Position numbers and translations under genes: made by a program. The notes beneath the pieces are model-generated. The model saw only the letters and a program-made list of their open reading frames with translations. It had not been told where the DNA came from and made no database searches. Below, one piece after another: positions 37,211 through 49,000 of a stretch of DNA of 64,000 nt. This stretch comes from Monarcha castaneiventris obscurior. Taxonomy: Eukaryota; Chordata; Aves; Passeriformes; Monarchidae. Within the stretch, counting starts at the first letter, position 1; every line of letters starts with the position of its first letter. The stretch is taken from contig JAMPIT010000575.1 in NCBI GenBank assembly GCA_026261815.1, positions 39,099,501 to 39,163,500 of the forward strand, read 5' to 3'.

Positions 37211-39824
37211 AAGATTGAATGCAGTGACACTCGGTTTGGTCCTTTATTATAGAATTCTCAGTAGTTTCTGAACATTTTCTAAACCACATTTTATCAAACC
37301 TCAAAATAGTAATTACTTCTGTTACTTCTGTTTTTCTTGTTTGATTTCAATGTATTAATAAATTCTCAGATTTTATCTACGTTCTAGGAAAGTGTAAGAA
37401 ATGACTACAGAAATCATGCCAATGTGATACCTCTCATGGCTTCATAAAAGGCTTTGGTTTTGTTGTACAAAATGTTGTAAAAATAGAATCTTTTGTGTCA
37501 CAGTCAATCTTGATTCTAAAATTCTGATTTTCTGCTAAAACCTGTTAAAGATTTTCCCTGCAAAAAACCATGGTGTTTGCAAATGACAGAAAGGAATGAA
37601 CCATGGGTGCAGGGATAATCTGTTTTCTGTTGGTTGGTTGGCATAGTTGCACTTTCTGTACATCACGAACATAATTATCTTAACAATATGTGGATGCGAG
37701 GTATATTTTTAAGATACATACTTCCTAAATTTTGTGTTCTGTGGTAAAGGCTGAACCTGTGAATTATTTCAAAACTTCCACGTTTGAAAAAATATAAGAT
37801 TCTAATTTAGCAGCAGAACCAATAAATAATGAAGCTGAGTTCGCTAACCCTATTGGTGACTTTGTATCTACTTCCATGTGGGAATTATTCCTGCATTTGT
37901 ATGACTGAGGGACAACTCGGAAAGAAACTCCAAGAACTAGCAAGTCAAGGATTTCCAGTAGTGATTTAATGCACTTAATAACTTTCTTCTTATAGTCTTG
38001 CTTCAAAAAAAATCACAGTTGTGTGTTTGTCTTTTTCCTTGCTAGAAGGAATAAGAATTGGCACTTACCTTTTAATTCCATGTGAGCTCTATGCCAAGCT
38101 GCCTGTACAAAGTTGCCCTGCATGTGCTGCACTGCGAGACATTGGGAGACTTTCCAGCTCCCAGGTGCAGCTGGAGCAGCACATATCCCATGTTCACCAT
38201 ATTTGGCCTCTATGCCAAGATGGGACTTGAGCAAAAGCCACATCTTCCCACACTGCTTTTTTTCATTCAGAAGGAAAATAGGGTCTGTGGGTAGAAAGGA
38301 GCTGGAGCATATTTCTGCCACATCCTGATCTGGGTAAGGATGGGCTTGGGTGTGCTAACCCCAGAGGTCTGTATATGGTCTGGCTCTGGGGGCTGACCAG
38401 GATGGAAGTAACTCCATCCTAGAGTAAGAAGTATGTATAGTTTAGTGTGAATAGGGAATTTACACATCACTGCCAGGGCCAGTTTCAGGTGGTCATGATG
38501 ACACATCCACTTTCACTGAAATTATTCTCTGGCAAAAAATCTCTTGTGCTTTTGGTGTATAAGGTGCATAAACTTTGAAAAATGTGCTTTAACACTGAAA
38601 ATCCACTGTTTCCTGGTAAATGTTTTCGCACAAGTTGTTGGGGCAGGCACCTCCTCATAGACATTTGTTATAGCGGATAGTGGAGAGTGGAAACAGAGTT
38701 CTTCCTCTGCTGCACAATGCAGTATTGTCTGAAACCCTGAGCTACCACAGCACAGCTCTGTGGCATCTGGAGATACTCATTTGGAACAAGAAGCTTTGTG
38801 AATGCATTTGCTTGGTGCTGAACCAAGCTGAACTACTCGGCCTTCCAACTTAAGCTCTATCACTTAGTGCTTGTGTGTGTGTGTGGGGGGGTGATGTCTG
38901 CACCCCACTGTCAAGATGCAACCATTTTTCCTTTGGTTACATATAACCCCACCTGTATTTAGTGTGTTCTCACTATTTCTCCCACCTCCATCGGACCACA
39001 CAACCTTCACAAAACTTTCCAGCTGGTAGGAACACCATCTAAAACAAGACTCATGTGAATGTATGAAATCATGTATAAGGCAGGTATTTAGTGCTGACCA
39101 ATTCACCCGGAGTGATGTGTGCACATTTAAGGTGCAGTTAATCTCATCTTAAGTGAGATGTTGAAAATCAGGCCTGAAAGTGGCTGCGATGAGTGGTTCA
39201 AAAGGAGGCATCACCTTTATTGGCATGTAGCATTTTAAAAAGTTAATCCCACTTGACAGTACCTGTGCAGAAATGCTCATGAACCTACTTCTTGTTGAGC
39301 TTGAAAATGCAACGTGAGGAATGGTGGCACTGTAGAAATGCTGTTGCTGATGGAGAGAAGGAATGGAAACGTTTAAAGATATCTTGGTGGTTTTGCAGTG
39401 ATTCTGTTTGCTGGAAAAGGATCAGCTACCAAATGTGTTTAATACAGTGAGCACATCTCACACAGCTTTATTAATTTCCTCCTATTCAGACAAAATTAAT
39501 TTTTCACCATGCCAGCCATACAGAATATTTAATTTCCCAAGACTTTACTCATACCACAAGTCTCTTTAATTCCCTCACGTCTGTTATAAGCAACTCCTAT
39601 CTGATTGATCATGAGTAATGAGCAATACCTTCTAATATGCCTCCATTATTCCCAGTATAATTTTATTCCCCAACTGCCCAAGCTCACCTTTCATGATCTC
39701 CAGCTCTAAACTTTCTCTGTCATTCTGTGGGCAATGAATTATATTTCTGAGCTATCAGATGTGGACTTACCCTTAGAACCAGGAGCTCTGACTAGCTTGC
39801 TACAGTGTTTCCACAGCTAAGCCT
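37211..39824. other. Unassigned sequence
   Basis: Single-copy sequence. The short TG/G run at 38872-38891 is the only simple repeat. Overlapping plus- and minus-strand frames around 38013-38330 have no recognisable domain. The part from 39440 to 39760 is AT-rich with repeated TTTAATT motifs and no repeat family, so it may be conserved non-coding DNA. Confidence 0.4.
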
Positions 39825-40075
39825 TGAAAATCTCCAAGGGTGAAGACGGAACATCCCCCCTGGATAATCTGTGATGCCACCTGACTGTCTTCATGATGAA
39901 AATGTTTCTCCTTATGTCCAGTCTCAAATTCTTCTGTTTCTATTTCAGTCCACCGTCACCCAGTTTGGCATCACCTCCAAATTTGACAAGAGCACACTCT
40001 GTCACCCACTCCAGGTCATTGATGAAGATGCTAATGATGTTGCAGGACTGACCCCTAAGCATGATCATGTAACTG
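39825..40075 (-). mobile_element. CR1 LINE fragment with internal deletion, minus strand
   Basis: The first half (TCCAAGGGTGAAGACGG ... TTCTCCTTATGTCCAGTCTCAAATTC) matches antisense CR1 near its 3' end. The second half (TGGCATCACCTCCAAATTTGACAAG ... CAGGTCATTGATGAAGATGCTAATGATGTTG) matches antisense CR1 several hundred bases further 5'. They meet near 39955, so an internal part was lost, by deletion or during insertion. The 93-codon plus-strand frame here is antisense and not a gene. Confidence 0.75.
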
Positions 40076-42097
40076 GAGTGTTATATCTCAGTTTGATCCA
40101 TCTATCCAAACCAACCTGGAAGCAAGATACAAGAACCTGGGTATTTCATTGAAATTCTTTCTGAAACTGAGACTAATTACTGCTCTTCCTTCATTTAGAA
40201 ATCTAGTAATTTTATTTTAGAAAGCAATTAAATTGGTCAGCATTGATTTAGACTTTGTAAACATATGCTGAGTATTCCCAAGCACATGATTCTACTTCAT
40301 GTGTGCAGAAAGGTGCTCCAAGAGCACTTACTCCATGATTTTCCCAGGGACTGAAGTGACACTGTTCAATATTTAATTCTCTGGATATTTATCTTGGCCT
40401 TTTATGGAGAGTGGATGCAACACTTTCCTTCCCCCAGTGGTCAGCCCTGCACCTTCCTAGCCTTTCAAAGATGGCAGATTACCAAGCAGGTATTGTCTTC
40501 TGGAAGCACGGACAGAAAAAAAAATTGCTCATGATTTGTTATGGTGGCTTCAGCAGCACAGTCCACTTGCATACACCTTGCCCTTTGCCTAGCCTTCATC
40601 CCACGTATTCCAACTGTATTTCACAGCTCGCAGCCAGCTGACATCCACGCATTACTCTCTCACTCTTTATTAACTTGAATGTATTATTTATAGGGTACAA
40701 GGTCATCTTGTATTTGTCTTACTAGTATTTGGGCTTAGTGATTAGCATTCTGGGAGATTTTAGACTTAAGTATTAACTTTGTCTGTTTTCCTTAGTCACA
40801 ATATAATATCAGGAGGAGGGGAAAAACCAACAAAAATTATTTGGGAAAATAAAAGACTCTTCATTATGATACACATTAACATAGAAATAGATTTATTTGT
40901 TTGCAGAACAATTACTGCTTTTGTGAAATGTCTTGTGTGTAAACCAATCATTAAAGTCTTACTAATAGCCCGTTAATTGATAAGATAATTACCACCACTC
41001 AAAAAACCAACCTCACCAATTCAGAATCAGATGTATCAATCAGGTGTTTAAAACAGGTATCTATGAGGTCTGCCCAGTCACATCCTTCTTTCAGCAATCA
41101 CATTTGTTGGATGTATTTGATAACGCTATTGTCATCAAGTACTGATGTGCTAAATTCAGGTGATGGAAAATCCATCGTGTCAGTCATTAAATTGTTTCAC
41201 TGGGCACTATTGTAATTTGAAGATTGACACTATTTCTTACCCTCAATTTGTCTGGCTTCAAGTTTCAGATAACAGATTATTATGTACCAGTATCTACTAA
41301 CAGTATTCCTCTGCTCTTTGAAGCCTTTTCCTGTGTAGGCTGTGATCAAGTGATGGTGTGGTCTGTGTTTTCAGAAATTAAATAAATGAAGTCCCTTTAC
41401 TTTTTTATACTTTAATGTGGCTTTTAAAAATTTTGTGTGGCTCAGTTCCATCTTCTTTTTTTTTTTTTTTTTTTAATCTTTCAAGTTTTTCTGTCTCTCT
41501 TTACAAAGTATAAGGCTTAGCAAAGGTTTCCAGAAAAGGTCTCATTAATTCTATGTGTCATAATAATAATCTCTCTTCCCACTACCCCCGCTGCTTTTAT
41601 GCCAAAGATTGCACCTGCTATCATAGCTGCTGTATCAGTCAGAAAGACATGGATGGCTATTCTTGCCCTGCAGAATAAAATTTGTATAAAGAACCAGGGG
41701 CTGAAATCTTCACATAATTTAGGCAAAATAACAGTGACAGCTGTTTAATATGTATTATGGAAACATAGAAAGGCCACATTTTGTTTGGATTTATGCAGGG
41801 TGGGTGGAAGGGTGCTCACAGCCTGATGAAGGTTTCAGGAGCATTGCAGGGCTGTGGCTACTTGTACAGTCAGTGGGAAAACGTTTCTGAAGCATTTTCT
41901 CAGCTCTATGACTTCTAGCCAGCAAATCATGATGGAACCTACTTTTCTTCTTGTACAGCGATCCAACTCACTTAGTTCCCAGAACTGGTTAACCCTCCAG
42001 CTGCTGAATTCCTTGAGTTGGAAGCTGTCTAACTTTAATCATCCCCCACCAAAGACCAGGTTATGGTCCCTGCTTCCATGGCTGCTTTTAATTTTCA
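40076..42097. other. Unassigned sequence
   Basis: Includes a T19 run (41456-41474). About 40970-41330 is AT-rich without repeats (AATTGATAAGATAATTACC, TCAATCAGGTGTTTAAAACAGG) and looks like possible conserved non-coding DNA. No gene recognised. Confidence 0.4.
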
Positions 42098-42373
42098 CAG
42101 AATCACAGAGTGCGTTGGGAAGGCACCTTCGGGAATCATCTAGGAAAACCCCTTGCTCAAAGCAGGGTCACACAGAGCAGGTTGTTCAGGGCCATATCCA
42201 GTCAAGTTTTGAATATCTCCAAGAATGGAGAGAGCAAAGCCCCTCTGGGGAATTTATTTCCGTAACTGACCACCCTCAAAAAAGTCTTTTTTCTTATGTT
42301 TAGATGGAAATTTGTTGTATTGCATTTTATGCACATGTTCCTTATTCCTGTCACAGGGCATGACTGAGAAGAA
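42098..42373 (-). mobile_element. CR1 LINE copy A, 3' part, minus strand
   Basis: ACAGAATCACAGAGTGCGTTGGGAAGG is the antisense CR1 3' terminus. The antisense ORF2 C-terminal region follows and ends at CCTGTCACAGGGCATGACTGAGAAGA. The expected continuation of CR1 is not here but about 310 bp downstream (from about 42686), so this copy is interrupted. Confidence 0.85.
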
Positions 42374-42505
42374 ACTTAGAATTGTTCAAGCTGGAAAGGA
42401 TTTTTATGATCATCAAGTCCAGATGTTCTAACACTACCAAGTCCACCACTAAACCAGATCTTAAGCACCACATCTACACGTCTTTTAAATACATTTAGAG
42501 ATGCT
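42374..42505 (-). mobile_element. CR1 copy B, 3' end of a different subfamily, nested in copy A
   Basis: AGAATTGTTCAAGCTGGAAAGG ... GATCATCAAGTCCAGATG ... CCACCACTAAACCAG ... CACATCTACACGTCTTTTAAATAC matches the antisense 3' end of another CR1 subfamily. It starts exactly where copy A stops, indicating insertion into copy A. Confidence 0.7.
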
Positions 42506-42685
42506 CTTACAATCTGATTAACGAGAGGTGCCTCTGCCCAGATTAAGGTACAAACAAGACCATATGGCAATGTCAGCTATAGGGATTTTATTTAACAATG
42601 CATGTGAGGTAGAAAGATAGAAAAGAAAAGAGGGTGGGAGAGAGAGAAAGAGAGAGATCAAGGAGGAAATAGTCACCACCCATGG
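42506..42685. other. Unidentified part of the nested insertion, with a purine-rich tract
   Basis: This 180-bp stretch lies between CR1 copy B and the resumption of copy A. It includes an A/G-only tract of about 40 bases around 42617-42657 (GAGAGAGAAAGAGAGAG). I do not recognise the rest. It may be the decayed 5' part of copy B or a third insertion. Confidence 0.4.
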
Positions 42686-43060
42686 ATCTGCTCTGTCCTC
42701 TTTACTCCCCCTTATCAGGTATTTATACACATTGGTTAAATCCCCTTATGCCTTCTCTTCTCTAGGCTGAAAAGTCCTAGTTCTTTCAACCTCTCCTTAT
42801 ATGAAGGATGTTCCAGCCTCCAATCACCTTTGGGGCCTTTTGCTGGAGTTGCTTCAGTATGTTTATGTCTTTCATATTGGGGTGAGCCCAGCACAGAATG
42901 CAGCACTCTGGAAATGTCTCACCATGATTAAGCAGATGGAAAGGATCACCTCCCTCTACCTGTTTGAGGTGTTCTGTCTTATGCAGCCCAGAATGCTGCT
43001 AACAGAAAACAAAATCCAGTTCTCACATGGACTGCATGTGCATCTCAGGGCCAAGAGCTC
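42686..43060 (-). mobile_element. CR1 LINE copy A, continuation, minus strand
   Basis: TCTGCTCTGTCCTCTTTACT, TCAGGTATTTATACACATTGG, GCCTTCTCTTCTCTAGGCTG and GCACTCTGGAAATGTCTCACC continue CR1 antisense exactly from where copy A broke at 42373. The 160-codon plus-strand frame at 42801-43283 is antisense to CR1 and not a gene. Confidence 0.8.
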
Positions 43061-46000
43061 AATTTTATTCCTTTCTGCCAGCTGCCACATGAGAAGTTCA
43101 TCATATTTCTTTATCTTGCTTTTTTTCTGGTACCAACACTTATCTTGGCTGCATGGTAGATTAGTTTCATCTAATGAGGCAGGAGTTCTTCATCCCACAT
43201 GCTTTGAAGCACTCACTGGAGAGAGGTGTTCAAAATCTCCTAGACCAGATCCTGACTGTCTTCCATCTTTTTATGTACTCTGATTATTAGGTTGCTTTTT
43301 TCTGTGGCAAAATCAGAAATTTTTGGTCACCATCAGTTTTGCAAATAGGTGGTCCTGTACTGTTAAGAGTTCATTTTTAAAAAGGGTAAAACACCTAAAT
43401 ACTGAAAAGACATTTGCTACCTTGAAAACTCTTTCTTCTTCAAAGTCAGTGAAGGGAGTTGGATACTTGGATGGATTGGATTTTCTTCTGCAGATCTTCA
43501 GAGGTACTGACCTCCTGTCATTGTCTCTCTGTGTCACTTAAGATGTCCACATGTGGATCACACAGGTTAAAGAGTTTGAAAGGGTGGCAAAGCCAAATTT
43601 AGGTTTCCAGGTACCCTGAAAGTTTGCAGCAGCCAGTTGGAAGTGTGGTTCCAGGACAGCCCATTTCTTACTTAGATGGCAGCTTTGGCCAAGGCTTTTT
43701 ACTTGTTAGTGTGACATGAGTTGGCTCACATTGAGCCCCTCAAGCAGAAACAGTGGTTAGAAAAAATGAAACTATAACCAATGGCATCTTATATCTCTGC
43801 TTTGCTAAAGTCAATCCACGCCATTTTTTAAGGAAAGATATTTCTCAGTGTTTTGAAAGGAAATATTGGTATTCTTGTCTTCTGAAAAGATTGGAGAAGG
43901 AAAAGAAGGAAAAAAGCCAATCCATTTTGTTTTGATTTGTTATTGCAAAACTGAAATTCAGCTGCCTGACCAGTTCTCCTCAGAGATGCAGGATGTGATT
44001 TCTCCTCAGCCTCTCTCATCCTCTGCTGCGTGAGAGTCTCTTGTTTTCTATGTGTGTTGTTCATTAGAGGTGGCAAACCTACGTCTCAGGAAAATGAAGG
44101 CAGTTTTCTGGCTGCTTCCCATGGTCCAGTCAGGTTGTGAGATGCAGTTTTGTATTAATCCCAGCAGAGACCTCCTAGTAGATTCTGTCACTTTTGGCTT
44201 AAAATCTCAGCTCTGGTCAAATGGATACTGAGAGGGCAAACTCTTGTGGGCTAAATAGGTGTTATCAAAATCTTTCAAAATCAGCCCCTATGAACATAGG
44301 TCTCTCTGCAGGAGTGTGAATAAATATGAAAAGAAAGACGCCTTTGTAAGAGAAAAAGCAGAAAACAGCATTTTCACTGCTATACTTCTGCAAATTAATA
44401 TCATGCTGTAACTTACTTTTCCTGTCAGTTTGGCAGGATATATTTTTTCAACAATTTTATTCCTATGCTGAATCATTTCCTTAGTGTTTATAAATGACAA
44501 CTCTCTATGTTGGTTTTTCCCTAGACATTGTATATAGTATTTGCCTGGTCATTAATAGTACTACCTGTCTCCCTCTCATTCTTAATAACATTCATTTTCT
44601 AGAATAGACTGAATGAGCAAGTTCGACAAAAGGGAAAATGAATAGCAGATGTGAAACAGCAGGTTGGTCTTTTTTCCAGGAACATTTCCCAACAGCAAAG
44701 CCTTTGGTAGCAGAGTTAGTAGGGTGATCATTCTATCAGAGGCCTCAGAATAAACTGGTCCAGATTTACCAGGCCTAAGTATCATCTGAGAGGCTTTATT
44801 CTGTATTTCCTTACTGATTATGTTGTGTGTCAGTTCTGGAGACAGATGATGGGAGGGTATAGAGCTGGGACTGCATGAAACCGAGCCCTGAATATCACAG
44901 TGTTACATTGAAACATTTAAAACAAAACAGAGAACAGTGCTTTGACCTTGTTATAGGAAATCCTGACTTATATTCCTGATTAATTTTGAATCTTTAGCTA
45001 CTGAAATTTAAACCATGGTCCCAGACCTGATCTCTGTTCAGAAGTGAATTCAGAGCAAGCAACCCAACAGTCTGTAAAGACTGACTGTTTAAAAGCAAGG
45101 AAAGAAGAAGTCCCACATATTTTCCCTATGATAATATGCAATCCTACAGGTTTCTAGGAGAAATACACAACAGTCAGTTCATGCATTTGTTCAAGTCACA
45201 GGGACCTCTGCTCCTAAAGACACTTCCAGAAATCTAGCAATGTCCAAGGTGACCACTCCAAAACAGCTGCTCTCTCACTGGGGGGGAGTCTGTGTTAGAC
45301 ACATTGAGGTTAATTGAATGTGGCAACCCTTAAAATAAAAGATAGGTGCTATCTTTTGATAAATTTTCCATTTTTTTCTCTTTGAATAAACTAGAAAATA
45401 AAACTTTAGACTCCTATTTAGGTGTGGGGTTTTGTTTTTGGTTTTTTGTTTGAGAAGAAATGCAGCTGTCCATTTTTGAGGTTAATTACACATCATCACA
45501 ATCTAACAGTTTTCCTTTACAGGCTGCTTTTTTGGGATGATGTGCTATGGCTTCTCATTTTCAATCTCTTTTTTTATTCCGTGTTTGACTTTCACTTAAA
45601 ATTAGATTTGATTTTGTCCATGCTCCAATATAAATTAAAATGCCACTGTCTGAACCTGACTCAGGATCAAGGCCTTGTTGCACATTCAGAAAAAATACTC
45701 TGTACCTAAATAATAAATTGCTAAATATTTCATTCCATTAAATTCAATAGAATTTAATTCAGGATTAAGAACATTTTTGTCTGCAGTTGTGAATATTTAA
45801 TGTATGAAAAAGGAAAGTGTTTTTTGTGAAATTTTAAGATAAAGTGGCAAATCTTTTTGTTCATTCTATGTTGCATTCATTGGAATGACATTGTAATTGA
45901 AGGGTCTTGTAGAACAGAAGGGCAAGGTAACAATTTTATGCATTTACTTGAGTAATGAAATGATCCAGTTACCTATATAGAGGGAAAAAATTGAAATTAC

Positions 46001-49000
46001 TTGAAGAACAGAAGAAAGTTTGGCTTGTGGGTAGGGCTTTGGTATTGGCCTAAAGAAGTCAAAATTCAATCCCTGCCATGTAGAAAATGTGGTCTGGTAA
46101 TACAGTCTTTACTTGTCTCAGATATTTTTAAGGATAATGTAGCATTAATGTGGTGTTAAAGCCTATTACATATTTTCTCAATTAAAAAAACTGATTGGAA
46201 TAAAATTTTGGCTTTGATTTAGTTAATTTCCTTTTTAATTGTGGAATGGGAAGAGAGCATTGGCATTTTTCTGCTAGAAGTTATATTTGTGAAAACACAT
46301 CCCCTGAAGGTTCACGTTCTGTAACGATTACTAAAGCAAGGCACACCAGATTTATTTCTTTCCCACTAATAGCTTATCATGGGGCTGCTCTGGCTAGCAC
46401 TTGCATAATTCACGTTGGGTACTCAGATCTGCATCATTATCTGCACAATGTAAATATTATAGTGATTCTAAGATATTAATTTCAGCTTTAATGTAATTTG
46501 GCTTGATTTTTAGTTGTTCTGAAGATCAAGGCAAATGTCTTTGACATTGGTAACAAATGAGTAGCATGTCCTGGAAAGGAACCTGGCTTGTCACTGGTGT
46601 ACTGCTCACAGGGAGGAGGGACAGCCGCATCCACAAATGGGGTCCTGTTCATTTGGTCCCTAGTATACTGAATTGCAGTCTGACTCCCACAAATACATAA
46701 AGGCAGGAAGGAATAGACTACAGTGAAGTCTATGTTAAAAACTGCATTTTTTATTGTTCTACTAGGGGAGATCAGATTAAGAATTTCGGTAACATTTAAA
46801 AAAGTTAATATCCTGATGGAAAATTTATTGGCTCATATTTTTGTTAAGAAATATTTAAAAAGCATTTTAGTTTTCTAAAAAGTTGGTCTTTCATTGTGAC
46901 ATTTTTTATCTTCCTTTCAGCTTACCTCCTCTAAGTTTTCTACCATAATGGTCATGATGAGTAGTGGCATTAGTTGAGAAAACCATCCTGCATGAGAATC
47001 ACTCTGTCTCCAAATGCATGCCTGCTTCACTTGTTTGCAAAATTTTTATTCCATTTTGCTTTAAAGTTTGAGGTTTAATTTTTGAAATAGTTTTCAGCTC
47101 TGGTTAATACTCTACAGCAGCTTATGGGGATATATTATTTAAAGTAAATCATAGTGTTATGCAAAATATTGTGCCACTATAGTAAGTCTCTTAAATATTT
47201 TCTTTAAATGGATGGATTAAAAACCCAACTGTTCCAGTATCACTGAGCGGCTATTGCATGTTCCAAATACATATTTTGATGAACACTGCTTAAACCATTG
47301 CCTCTGTCTTGCTGTAGAAAAAATATTTCTGCCATGGAGAAAAAAAAATATAGCTACAGGCAAGAACAGAAGAAATTCTTGTAATGCCTAAGCCATGGAA
47401 GAAGAAAGAACATTTGCTCAACAAAATAAAAGTCCTCTGTAGGAAGGGATGGGACAGATTTACTGCAAATGGAAAGCATAAAGGATCACTAGAATCAATG
47501 TATCCTCCTCAGGTTTCTGTTATTTTTAATAGTTTACCTAATACTATTGAGAATTGAATTTTCAGGTGTGGATATGATACTAATACAGGAAATACAGCAA
47601 ATAATGAAGAACAATGAAGCTTGACACAGAGGACTTAAATCATTTAAATGCCTTTTTCTAAGAGATGATGTAAAATAGCAAAGAATCCAATGAGGTAACA
47701 AACAGAATGTCACTGCAGCATGTTACTAGGAGTTTGTAATAAATCTGGGGAGTTATTATGGAGATATTCCCCGTGGCCTTCAACCCACTGTGCTTCTGTA
47801 TTGGAGAAGGCAACTAGAACTGCCAGGAGTACAATATAAATCAGAAAAGATAGTATTATTGTAGATAAAGTAGTTAGACTGCACCTAGAGCACTATAAAC
47901 AACACTGAACCTCACACCTAAGAAAAGACCTAAGTGCCCATGTGGGTGCAATAGGGAGCAGCCAGATTTGGTCTCAAAGGCATTTGCCTGAGGAACTGGC
48001 ATGTTTTTAGTGACTGAGATAAGATTTTGTGCTGATATAGCAGAGATTCTGCAAACTGTGAAAGGGATTAATGGAAAAGGCTCAGGCAAATAAGCTGAGC
48101 ATGCATCAACTAAGCAGAGATTGCCCAAAGCATCATGGGGATTTAGGCAAGCATCCAATGCTTTACATTTGCCCACCTTTAGAACTCCTAGATACTTCAG
48201 GAACTCCCTGCAGCAGATGGCTGCTCCCAGTCATTGAACTGTGAAATAGTTAGGGAATTCACTCCACTGGTCAGTGTTTGATGGAGGAAAGTGTTATTGG
48301 AGGTAGAGTGAAGTGTATTGTGTGGTTCCCTGAGCTTATGATAATTCACCAACCTTTCCTGAGCAGGAACTTTTCAGTAACATCTAATCTATTGGACAGG
48401 AACAGCATCCAGGCTGGCCATTATAACACAGCTGATCTACCAGAGGGGCTCTGAAGCTGGTCAAGGGCAGACCAGTACTCTATTCTCCTGGGAAAAAATG
48501 GAAGCCTATAGGTATCGTGGAGATGGTCAGTGGTTGTCCACATTTAGCTTTTCACCTACTCCATGACATAACAATGACATCAGGCAGAAAGTGTGGCTCA
48601 AGATCTTTCCTAGAGTTGCATAGATTAGACTCATCTATCACATGGGCAGATAAGGTAGATAAACACCATGAATTTCAGCCAGGACTCTGGATGAGAGAAG
48701 CATAAATGTGATGTCAAGCTTGGAGGCATCAGAGTGCTCTCAGGACCATGCAAGACCAAGAAGTGTAATTTACACCTATGTATTTGCCACAGAATTGTGC
48801 CAGGAGGAGTTGCAGTTCACTGGGAGTTATTCTAGGTAGGAATAATAAAACTGTAAAATGTAAACACCAGACTTCTTCCCAGCATTCCTGGTGTTAACCT
48901 CTTAGTGTTCCAGATATGCACTGCAATATATGAAATATGGAGGTGCAAGGACAGCAGTAACACTGAGGATCCTTGCCATTATCAGGACATAAACTTTGAA

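Noticed and set aside
41854..42303. 149-codon plus-strand open frame
   Set aside because: Its second half is antisense CR1 3' sequence and the first half has no recognisable motif.
42801..43283. 160-codon plus-strand open frame
   Set aside because: Most of it is antisense to the CR1 copy A ORF2 region, so it is a shadow of dead retrotransposon sequence.
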